From Opisthorchis felineus (lineage: Eukaryota; Platyhelminthes; Trematoda; Opisthorchiida; Opisthorchiidae), in the NCBI GenBank assembly GCA_004794785.1, contig SJOL01009490.1, positions 153,740-217,739 on the forward strand: a stretch of 64,000 bases of DNA. The letters run 5' to 3'. The position numbers and the translations under genes are program-made. Each line of letters opens with the position of its first letter. The stretch's first letter is position 1. This document shows, piece by piece, positions 28,401 through 40,400 of the stretch. The notes beneath the pieces were generated by a model. The model was given only the letters and a program-made list of their open reading frames with translations, ran no database searches and was not told the DNA's origin.

Positions 28401-31400
28401 TTAGGTTAATTTTCACTGGCTATATCGACGTCCCCTTCATTACATGATCATATCCCAAATACCGCTGATGACTTGCATGGCTACTTCACTGGAAAGAGGC
28501 GGATTGTCGTAGAAACGACAACTAATTCCTGCACTGCATCAACTTTGTCGATTTTTAGTTGAGCTGCGCTATGTCTTTTCGTGTTCCCCACGTATATTAA
28601 AAGTCTCCCGTTGCTACGTCCTGAATCTGACGCACAGGCGTCGAACAGTATTATTCGTTGCCAAAATTTTGGTTCTTTCTTGCCGAAGAATGTCTTCATG
28701 ACTTGTTTTTTAACTGTATATAGAACGTATGAGAGGTTTTAGATGCTTCATTTAGGCTTATCTGAGATTTCTGTGGTTGCATATATCATTACCGCTAACT
28801 TATTATGTCACATTATAAGTAGTTTTACTGAAGGAACACTACTCACAAGGTTGCTGAACACTCTCCGAAAATCCACAACAAATTCTGTCCAACTTGGAGC
28901 TCATCAGTTGGGCACAGACCGTCAACCCTATGTTCTGCTTGAACCCAGATTGTAGGAAATTCGAAAATCGACTAATTTGTATACAAGTATGGTCTTGATG
29001 GGGGACTCAACTAAATCCTAGCTAAATCACTCGTTTGTGATATTATTCAACTAAATGAGCTACACAAAAGCCGCCGCATGTTTTAGTTGGAAGATGTTCG
29101 AGGTATCGCAGTACATTTTCTTGAAGGACGATTACTCTCAAGGTTCCTAAATGTTCCTCATAGGCCCACGATCTGATGAGTTCCGAAAAGGAGAAACTCT
29201 ATCGTGCGCTGTTGAAGGGTTTGGTAGTTTTCCGTCGAGGAAATATTCTGCGGTATCCCAAATATCGTATCAACCGAAAAACCAGGTAGCCTTTATGCAA
29301 CAGATTCAGTTGAAGAACATTATAGAGGATATTTTCAGCTGGGATTCACCTGAGTCTCCTGCAAAACCAAATTGTTTCGCTAATGAGTGTATTAAAAAAT
29401 GATTACGCTTGACTTATTAAAAAACCATGTTGGATCTGCGTCAAGTTGTAAAAGGCTAACACGTCCATATTCTTTGTGGTTGAATAATGTGTACCTTTGT
29501 TCTGGCTTCGAGGAAAAATTATTTTTACTGAATGAGCCAGACCATTGAGCCACTGGCTTCTGGGAGAGCCCAACTGCTGTCTCGCGGTTCAGACCTTTGA
29601 GTCAGGGGATAGGGTTGGGGTTCCTGAACACAACACTATGCTCTTCCACTGCCGTTTGGGCCAGACTTGAGTCGAAGGCTTAAGATGTAGCACCTCAACC
29701 AACCCCCATTCCTCGGTCCGGGCAACCGGGAATTACCATTCGCCCTTAAACGTTTTACTCCACTGGCTCCTCTCCACACATACCTCACCCAATGCCTTCT
29801 GAGTTAATTAACTGTCAATCATCTAACTTTTGCCCCTTATTAAAGCTTGTCTCCGATGAAGTAAACGAAAATAAACTTTTATTAGACTCACGGGATATCT
29901 TCTGCATTGTAGCTTTCAACTTCTATACTCCATATCAAATTGGGCAACAGGTAGGTCTTGCTCAGACCTTGTTCTCTCTTTCGATCAATGCATGTTATGT
30001 CTCTGGAATGAGCCTTCGGGACCCCAGTTCGGTCGGTTATCTCCAACCGCTCAGCATGAAACGAGATTTCTCACACTTTACTGTTCGGGTGTCTGGTGAT
30101 CCTGGTGCAGTGACTCGTGGTATCTAAGTTGTGGGGGGTTGTGCTTATCCCCAAAGCTGAGTGCGTCTTACTAGCCTGAATTCGAATAAACGGTTGTCTT
30201 TACGCTGTTAAGTTGAGTGGTTCGATCAAGATCAATGCAGCTCGACGTGGTAAACGGGGTTTCTCAGCAAACACCCTGAGAGACGCCAGCTCTGACACTG
30301 AGAATGACAGCGTCTATCGTGATTTGCGTTGGTTACTCCGGTCAGTAAGATGTAGAGGTGTCGTGATTCTGGCAGGTGGTATGAATGCTAAGGTTGGCCG
30401 ACCAAGTCCTGATGAAGCCCATCTTGGCGGCCGACTCGGGGTTAACGATCACAGCACAGATAACGGTAGACGCCCTCTTAAGTTATGTGCGGAACATCAT
30501 TTATTTCTATCCAGAACGAACTTTCAGCGCAAGCGCGGATATCATGTAACTTGGGGACCGTCAGCTGCAAACCAGTCGTGGACTCATTTGGACCATGTGG
30601 CAGCCAATTGCCGGTGGGAAGCTTCGATACAGAAATGTCTCTCATTTTGAGGTACGCAACTTGACTCCAATCACGGCACTGTGTGGGCAAGCGTATCTAT
30701 TCGCTTGCCCTCTGGAAAGCGCTGTCTGATACAAATCCGTTCAGTTCACCACCTGTAAGGCGTCTCAGCATCTCGAGAATATCGCGTTTGTTTGACTTAG
30801 AAGTACACACAAACCAACGGAAACAATGGTAAGTTGGATGACGACTGGATACAGGTGAAAGAAGCCATACTCATAGTCTTTGAAATCGTCTTCCCGGTGT
30901 TTCCCGTGCACCCCAAAGAACACTGGATCTCGGTATGTTCGGCAGCTCAGACTGAAGCCAGGAAAACTGTACCCGCAACAAACAGCTGTGTTGGCGCATG
31001 CAGATCCCTCACACGCCGAATATTTTGGAGCCTAAGGATTGGAAGAGAGCGCTTGTAGATTGCAAATCCCCAGGAAATGTAGAAGGCTTTTGCAACGGAG
31101 AGCCATCCATCCCTACCCCAGCTAATCCCACCTAGTGTTTCGACGAGGTTGGATGGTAGTGAAATGATCTGCGAAATGGATGGGACCCAGATGCATTCAT
31201 AGAAACGTCCTCTTGAAAGATGGGCTGAACACTTCGAAGTACAGTGCAGCTGAGCCCAATCAACTGACACCCTGGAAGGACCAACTGAACCCTAGTGGGA
31301 CGTGGACACCAGCCCGCCATCGTCGACGGAAGTCCGGCGTGCAATCTCATTGAATCAGCGCAGCAAAGCATTGGACCATATGGGTTGCACCCTGCACTCT

Positions 31401-34400
31401 TCAGAAGTGGGGAATCCGTTGAGGCTAAGGAACGGCCCTAATGCGTAGTGAAAAATTTACAACAAAATGCAGCGCCTCGGCAGTAGTTCTCAAATCCAAA
31501 ATGGGCGCAAGAATATCGTGCGAAAACCACCAGGGCATCAGCCTACTGTCTATCTTCCAAGGCTTCCTTTGGCATTATCCTACACAGATTGATCCGTCAC
31601 CGGAAGGGTCAGCTTCGCAAGAATCAAGCTGTTTTTCTTCTTAACCAGGTCGAATTCATAATGTTCTCACCCTATGGCAAGCGTTGAAACCACGCCACTC
31701 CTTCCGGCGACCAACGACAGTCGTATATCTCGGCCCTCAACTTTTGAACTCCATCAGGATTGTCATTCGACTGGTAATACGCTCTGTTTCATAACCACAT
31801 CCCGAAACTGAACAAAGTTTCGCATATTTGTTACCCAGCAGACTGACTTTACCATTCAGATGCACCAAGACTGGCAGCTTGAGCTTTTTTGTGGACAAGA
31901 TGTGCCCTGAATTTAAAATGATCTATTATAACCTGTCCCTTTCTGATACATACGCTCGAAACGTATCAAACAGATAGTAAACAGTTGTACACTCGTACAA
32001 AGTATCCGCTTGATCTGACCCAACACGAGCGGGTAGTAAACAGAAAACTTGTGTTGTTAGTGAGGTAAGGCACCCACTACGTTCTGCGTGTTTGCAAATG
32101 TGGACAATCAAACAAATTTGTCCCGACTTCCTTCCTCAGTTGAATATACTGGGTTCTTCTGAACACAATCCACCATGATTGTCAAGTATGTGTCCATCTT
32201 CGGTGACTAACGTGGTGCTTTCGCCGGCTCCAAATTCATAATTTTTCATTCATCCTGCTATTGAGCGCAAAAACGTAGCAAGAATCCACGAGCACCCATA
32301 AGCGATCCAGTGAACTGAATTTGAATGACACCGACTAGATTTATTTTGGACTGCTTTTGCTGCGAGACAATCATGACTGGCTGGTGCTCACCTGGACAGG
32401 TGCACTGTTTCTCAGCGTTCGGGCTTTGCGTTGTTTTTCTACCCGATTGGATTAGTTGTGATATATTTAAGATTCACACTAATTACTCCGTTGTAGAATT
32501 CACAAAATACAACTCAAATTGAATTGTCTTCATATCTCACCAAAATGGTGTGCATAAATCATATCTGTCATCGGGAGATCTCCAATGACATTCGATTATG
32601 TGCTCACTTTGTACAGCTGGTAGTTTGGTTGGCAATTCAAATGTAGTCCTTCGCCTGTGCATATTAGACATGTGTATTATCCGACAGGCCATGAAGACCA
32701 ACCGGTGTTCCCAACTTTCTCCGCTGCCACTGAACCTACAGCCCTAGAATTTTTAGAATACAACCGTCTACCTACCAGCATCAACGCGCACAACGTAGGC
32801 ACAGTTGCGCAGCGGAGGATGCACACAACTCACCATGAACTAGAGTCCGGCACGTGACGACCTGATCCTGGCCTTAACGCGAGTCTCACTGTCCTTGCCG
32901 CAACCGCTCACGGTATACAAAGACGTTGAAGGAGTGACAGAGAACTCAGAGACGTTACGACAAGAGTGTGAATCGCTGGTAAAGCTAACTTGCGGGTCCA
33001 ACAGACAACTGTCTACAAGCCGCACTCAAAGTGTGTAGCACCCATGTGTTAGATCAACGATGCTACAAAATTCTGACCGTGTTTTCCTCGGTCACGTAAA
33101 TGGCCCAACAATGGCTTGTACTCTCACTAAGGGTAAAATAACAATCAACTGGTCTTCATTGAGGAATAGCGCGCGGATGTCGTTTCCGTTGGTGCATCGC
33201 GGAAGTACACTCACCGGTATAAGTACTGAAACAAGCCACAAAGTTAATACGATGAGGCATAAATACCGACAAATAAATTCTGTCCGCTTTCTCTGTAGGA
33301 TAGCTAAAACGCCATGGAACTACTTCAAACTCCGTGAGGAACTGCGAAGAAAAATCTTCTGGATTCTGTAAACAGCTAGTTACAAACTCATTTTGTATTT
33401 GACAGTCATGCAACTTCAGAATATTTATAGAGCACCTCAACCTGGTAGATACGGAAACGAGGAAGCTGACCGAATGACTATAATCCCAAGAGGCACAGAA
33501 ACGTGTGAGCAGAAGGATAGAACTCGTGGAATTACACAATGGACTGAGTGACTTGGGGTGATTGTATAGGTTATATGGTTGCTCAGATGAACTAATTTGC
33601 AATTATTATGGTTTTGGGTAGAACAAAATGATGTAAACTAGCGAAGTATACAATACTGGATATTTCATTACCCAAAATAGCACCTAACATACCAGCGCTT
33701 TGTACACTTTCAGTATGCGGAATGGAATTTACTGGTGGCTGATCAGAAGGTCGTTGATGTGTTCGCCGAGCTTGGCAATTGGCTTGCAAACGTTTTGTTC
33801 CCAGTCGAAGAGATACCGTCAGTGCGCAGTTGAGTGTTTGCTTTCTCCGTGTCTGGCTGTGAACGGTAATCAAGTCGAATTGGCTCACATATTGACTCAA
33901 GCGAGAACAAAGAAAGAACGTGGATTCATGAAAGCGTTGCACTCCACTGAAAAAGCCATCAACAAAAACATCGAAATCAACCCAGTCTATTGACCACTAC
34001 AAGCAAAAGAATTATGGAACTACAGAACGCAGAGAGGTACAGACTGAAACAAACAACAAAAAATCGAGGGGAGAAACCCCCTTTCCCTGACCACCATCGA
34101 AACGACAAACCGGAGAAGGACAAAGATCAACTCAATAAAATGGCCTTCAAACTGCAACTAAATTGGCCAATACGAGAAGAAAAACCTACATCAAGCGCGG
34201 AAGTACAAGCGGCTAATCAGACTGAAGTAGGGAAATTACCGAAAATAGAAGTCGCCATCACAACCAACCAAATTCAAGGAAGAGAGACCACAACGCAGCA
34301 CAGACCTGGAAAGGACCAATCGAAAAAGCACCTGAAACACCCCAAAGAAATCATCCAACCAACCACTGGAATACAAGACATACAGACCACAACGAAGCGT

Positions 34401-37400
34401 AAATCACGATCGGGCCACCAATACTACGAGAAAAGTATATGCCAACTAACCAGTCACATGACAGGATATTAGATATTTTTCAGAAACTATGTAAACGCAA
34501 CCAAGCACGGAGGAAGCACCCACTCAACTGCGCACTGACGATGTCTCCTCGACTGGGGACGAAACGTTTGCAAGCCAGTTGCCAAGCTCGGCAAACAGAT
34601 CAACGACCTTCTGACCAACCACCAGTAAACACAACCGAGCTACCTATATTTCGGAATGGACTTTAAAAGTTCTGTGTATACAAAACAAAATTTTTGCTGA
34701 ATTAGGCAAAAGGCTGATTTGAAGGATATGGACTGACATTTGGGAAGTTCGGGTTGAGCCGCTGGTGGGAAAATCGATGAAAACCGTTAGACCTAATGAA
34801 TTTCATCATATTAGGCAACAGAACCAGGTCTCATTCGACGACCAAATCATTCGTCAACAGAAGAACCATTGTTGACCTATATTTGGCAGAATGGTCAACT
34901 TAACCGGTCCAGAACGGGAAGAGGAAATCGACATGCCAATTTAGGTAACTGCTCTGCTTGGAATCCCATCTAACATGCACTTGCACAGGCTAACAAACCG
35001 TATCAAAGTAAACATGCAAAAACAAACTTACAAAAATCACACTCATGGGGGACGATCTCATCGAGGTGTTGGTCTGTCTGTGTATTTCACTCACTGCAGC
35101 CGAGGGCCACTCAGCGAACCATTTGATATCTTTACTAGAGATTTCATCCTGCAAGTGAAGCCATTCTGTGCTGAAAAGCCGAGGAGCACCGTACATCTGT
35201 TTCATCACTGTTGGGAGCCTTCAACAACGCGCTTCTCACGAAACTCAAAGAGTTTAGAACCCACGACGTTCCGGCCAGTAATTGAACACTTAACCGTTCA
35301 GCTAAGAGTGGCTGATCATCAGTGTGATTAGCTCTCACATAGACCGGACATAGCGCCCCTCATCCTTCAATAACAATAACCATATCATGTGGTCACGAAT
35401 TGACTGGCTTCATCCAAACTATTTCAGTGTTAATATTCAACTAATTTGTGTCAACGCTTTTTAAACATGCTTCTCACTTATCTCAGGTAGTTACTGTTGC
35501 TGGAATTGTGTCGGACAACATGTGGCATACAGTCCAGCTTGAACGCCGAGGACAAAACCTACGTATTTGGTTAGATGGAACACAAAAAAGACGAAGTGGG
35601 TTTTACCTATAGTGCTCAAATGATTCGGTTTTTATACACTGTTTCTATTTTAGATTTTATCTCGTAAACATGTATGCAGTCGTAAGTGCTAAGGATATAT
35701 ATATACCTTACTATTTTGTCAGTTGGCCAGCGCCACTGTTTGAAAGTATAGCTTGTATTCTGTAGAAGATCTAGTGCACACAAAGCACTCAAGACTCCAA
35801 GATGGAGTCTTCGTGATCCCGTCGACTGCGCTTGTCTGAAGATGTTGCAAGAAACGGCGGCCAAGTGAGCGCTTGGAGGTGTAGGCACCTGAGAATGTTT
35901 GTGGTAGGCGTATAAATAATTTGATCTTCACACGCTGCTAAATTCTTTTTCCTGGATGGGCTGCATGTCATATATCACCTAAAAGCAGTCAGTAAATTCT
36001 CGCTCTAACCACTGAGCCACCTCTCCCCCTTGTAGGGTAATAGCTTTCTGACTATATTTTCTGATCGTTTTCATGGATCATAAAGGAATGCTTTAATAGG
36101 ATATCCGCCTAATTGTATTTCTTATAAACATGTTTCATTGTTATAACACTAAAACATTCTCCAAATGTATGTTGGTATGGTCTGCGAGAGGAAAGTTCAA
36201 CCTTCAGTTAAAACAGGCTCAGCGGCTTGTTGCCATTTCTGTGAACTTGCTTTTATACGGTGAGAGGGGCGTTCAGATTTCACAGAGAATTCGAGCTTGA
36301 AATAATGGGCTAAACTGAGCCGAAATGAGGATCCGAACGTTCCGCAACACTCATCGTGTTTTTCCAGGGGTTTCCCTTTGAAACCTGAAACAAAAAGCTG
36401 CCATAAAATAGGCAACAACCTCAGTTGTGTAATATTATTTTAATTAAGCTGCTTCGGTGTCACTCAAGTTCTAATGCTTAGCGAATTCAAAGGAGAAGCC
36501 AAAACTCCAGAGTTGAAGCAGTTGAATGAGTCTGGACATAGTCCTCGTGATTGTACCTTGCGAATTCCTATCCGGTAGTTTTACCTCAATTGTCATTTTG
36601 GCTGGTGAAATAGCTATCGGTACAAGTACGGAAATTGATTAAATTCTTGCCAAAACACACCAGTTGTAAAGCTGAGGAAAATGTTTGGCACTCCACCTCC
36701 CTTGCAGTTCATCAGGAGGGCGTAGTTCTTGAGTTTCCATCAGCCCTGTTGTTCTTCTGCCTGAAGGCAAAATTGTTAACAGTTATCGAGATACTCTTTT
36801 GAAAATCATGCTGGTGGTTACGGGAAATCTATTCGAATACGAGCATACCCATCTGGGGAATATCACAAAGCATAGATTCGACTGGGATTCAGCCTAGCTT
36901 AGACACCAAACAATTTGACACAAGTGAAATCACGTCAAAAGTAAAGGAGCATGACTGTAGACTTTCCAAACGAACGGATTACTCAAACACAGAAAATGCT
37001 CTTTTAGATAGCCGTTCTGTATTATAAAAAAGAATATCCTCATTAAGTGATCTTAGGTCATCAACTCATATCCCATTTTGGACTCATTCATCAGTTGTGG
37101 ATATCGTTTGGGTATTCTTTTAAATTTTTCCAAATTCAGGTATCTTACTGCATCGAATGGACCTTTCAGTGGGCGGAATCGTGATTGGCAGAAGTTATCA
37201 GTCACAATACCATCCCGGAGTTAATAAATTAGCCGAAAAAGTACTTGACTATGTGGGACAAATACGGCGCTTTCATTTTAACGGCATCACATTCAACTGG
37301 ATGAAATCTTCAACGCCAACAGTTGGGCTGTCTTCAACTGTTGACGGGTTTCGTTGGATTGTCGAAGCGACTTCGGAAATTACAGAAAATGGATCAGAAC

Positions 37401-40400
37401 CTTCGACTGTCACAGTCCAAGAAGTGACATTTGCCACCGAGTTCCTGGATTCTGAATGTTACGCCAAGATTTTTGCTCAGAGATCCGAAATCATATATCC
37501 AATCAGCTTTAAATTTCGACCATATTCGTTTGATGGAATTGTGCTCTATCACGCTGATGTCAAGAATACTACGGCCCTCATCCTGCAAATGACCGGGGGA
37601 AGTCTACGCGCTGTAGTGCTCGCGGAAAAACATAGACATGAAGTAAATATGTTGAATGGGGTTGAAATGATTGGCAATTGGATTCAATTGACTCTTGTTA
37701 GGTGAGTAAAGAGTGGTCGATGTCTGTTTTTCTGTGAGGTTTTGAGCGAGTTAAGTTGGTTTATTCAACGCGAAGAAAGTATTCACATGAGGTTTACTAA
37801 AAGACATCCCTAGAAAAAAGCTGAACGCTAGATTTTGAGGTCCATCCTTGTCTAACAGACCTGAGTGTTTGCTTAACAGAGCTGGCATGTATAAGATTCT
37901 GATACATGGGTTCCACAGTGAGACCGGGGTAGATGGAGGAATTCGGGCACTGCGGGTAGCATATTAACGGTGGTGAAAATTGCGCAGCGGGTTTATTAAT
38001 TCAGAACCTCTGAGATTTGCTCTCCACACTTTAAAGGAACAAATGACTGTTATCATATGGATTATTATGCATTTTGCCACCAGACTAGACTGCCATCAAA
38101 AGTGATCCGTTTCCTATCGAGCATCGTGTAAGGAGAGGAGTCACTTGGTCAGGCTTTGATTTGCTTAACTTGTTCAGACTTTTCACGACGGCTGATAACG
38201 TAAGCAGTCAAGTCAGTTATACTGCATATCATTATAGGCTTAGGCAATTATGCGACATTGGCTACTCTGAGTCCTGTCTTTTGATTCTTCCAAAGTCACC
38301 TGTCGAAGCCACAATGATCCAAAAGTACATGGCAGATTGTAGAAAACACCTTACAACTTTGAGTTCATAAACGATGATTTTGGCACTTCCTAAATAACTT
38401 TATGTCTGATTAGTTTTCAGCTATTGTCGTTGGTATATCATCTTATCTGCTAATTGTTTGAGTCACTCATGTTTGTATACATTTGTTAAAAATATCGAGA
38501 CCTTCTGGCTTAAGTGCTGACTTACTGATTATGTGATTATACCCTTCTCATGTCTGCTGTTATTTATTTTGCAAACCGCAAAGAGGACCACCCCATCCTT
38601 CAAAATCGTTCCAGTTCCATGAACTTTTGTCCTGCAACTTTGATTTTATACACGTAACTCATGAAAATTTGGATTGTAAGCCCATCTGGTACAAGAGCTC
38701 TTTAGGCTGTTGCTTTTTTTCAATTTCTGCAATGCTATCAACTAGCACGATGTTCATCGATTCACACTATAACGTCCTTAAGTTTAGAAGACTGACACTG
38801 GTTTGAGTAAATGTTCAAACATGTAGTTTGCACATATAAAGTGACATGTATCTCAGGAAATCGGTGGGTGATACGCGGGTGAAGACACGTTTTACCTTGG
38901 GCTATCTCGGTTGACCATAAACAGAAATGCAACGTCATTGGTCTGACCAAGATTGTTTGCAAAGTGGGATTAGGAATGAAAAGTTTATCATAGCAAAACG
39001 TAGGTTACTAACGACTACAGCTAAGCGGACAGTAGGTTTTTTTATTTTAAAGCCACACGTATTCGTGTCTCTGGGAACAAATATTTTTGCTTCGACATGT
39101 TGAAGTTTTATTTTCTTTATGTGAGTAATGTGCGAGAATGGAAGACACACAGTATGTCGTGCGCGAATGACTCAAATAAACAATTGGAATATGGTGGAGC
39201 GGATTGGCACAATTGTAGGACGACTGTGCTCCGAATGTGTCAAGCAAGCTGGCGATACAATAGCTCAGTTTTGTGCACTGCTCCTCACATTTAGCGGTAC
39301 GCATATTACCGTTGGTGTCGTTAATAGCAACATTCGATTGAGCATCTTTTTGTGGTGTAAACCGAAGGAACTCGAATCTCTTACAATAAGTAGTTTAAAT
39401 TGCGCTAAATCAGCATTCACATACCAACTGTTTAGCGTAATTCGAATAAAAAATATTTGACTTCACTGAATAAACCAGAGTCCCTTTATCCCAAGAAGAA
39501 AATTGTGCGTCTCAGTTAATCATATCAAGCTATTACGAGGATAAATTTGTGTGGGCATTGAATAACTACATTCTCGCCAATTTTCAGGCAGTAAGCATCT
39601 AAATTTGATTCGTCGACTTCGCGGCAATTAGTTTTCACATATTCTGCTTCAAGAACTGTCATCAGAGTGATCAGAAATGTTGGTCTTATCAGACTTTCTC
39701 GGAGACATCTACTTCCGCTTAGGAGCACACTGTAATGGTAGTGAGTGGGTTCATTAAACTTCAGTTGAGATTTCGACCTATCAGCGACGCCAGTCTGTGC
39801 TACCGTACAGCTGTTTCACTCCTACTGAAAGTCATTGGCAGTGCGCGCCTCACGAAACTCAGACAGTTTTGAACCTGCGACCTTCCGGTCAACCATTCGG
39901 CTGCGAGCGAGTGCACAAAAGTGTGAATTGCTTTCACATAGGCTATAGCCCCATTCATCCTTCAACCATAGAAACCACATCACGTGGTCACCTACTGACT
40001 GGCTCCTTGAGAGACGACTTCTCACGAGGAAGTTTGTGAAATTATTCTTCCCCTGAGCCACACTATAATCAATCTATAAGTGAATGGATAAGCCCATGTA
40101 TGTGGAGCTGTCACCATCGTGGATTATTATATGGTTGTTTGTGGACGATTTCGGTTATCTAATGTACATCTAGGTTTACACCGAGCAACGTATTAATCAT
40201 AATGACCGGTTATGGAAGAACATCAATGTGGTTTGCTCCGCGGTTATGTTTTACCACACAAACCACGAGTAGTTGAAATGAAGTGCCTCTTCTACATTCA
40301 CCTCACGACAGCTTAGTTTTCTTTGGCTTATTACTACAACCAGCGTTATTTGGCCCATTTGCAACCTCCAAAAGCAGGTGGCTCCTGGTTAGGACTCAAC

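Larger units (their letters stand above)
33727..34640. mobile_element. Inverted-repeat element with hammerhead arms
   Basis: Two arms of about 130 bp in opposite orientation (33727-33856 and 34500-34632) share blocks such as CAGAAGGTCGTTGAT and GCCGAGCTTGGCAA. Both hold a hammerhead motif related to, but distinct from, the one at 50.5 kb. This makes it a second Penelope-like family, probably non-autonomous because no nuclease or polymerase is visible. The core between the arms is A-rich with a long Lys/Gln/Thr-rich frame. It lies in the largest neurexin intron. Confidence 0.65.
22190..35486 (+). other. Largest neurexin intron, rich in repeats
   Basis: About 13.3 kb within LNS4. From 22.2 to 25.9 kb I see nothing I can name. 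Then come mosaic repeats (26.1, 28.8-29.4 kb), tRNA-like SINE pieces (26.3-26.6 kb), a (GTAAA)4 run, a long decayed LINE (29.9-31.8 kb), an inverted-repeat element with hammerhead motifs (33.7-34.6 kb) and a SINE (35.2-35.4 kb). The 31.8-33.6 kb part is unassigned; it has a minus-strand ORF of 148 codons at 33156-33602 with no recognisable family. Confidence 0.6.

Noticed and set aside
34439..34666. Plus-strand ORF with CALTMSPRLGTKRLQ, similar to minus-strand ORFs at 33592-33942 and 50391-50579
   Set aside because: The shared peptide is only the translation of the conserved hammerhead and arm sequence, not a protein family.
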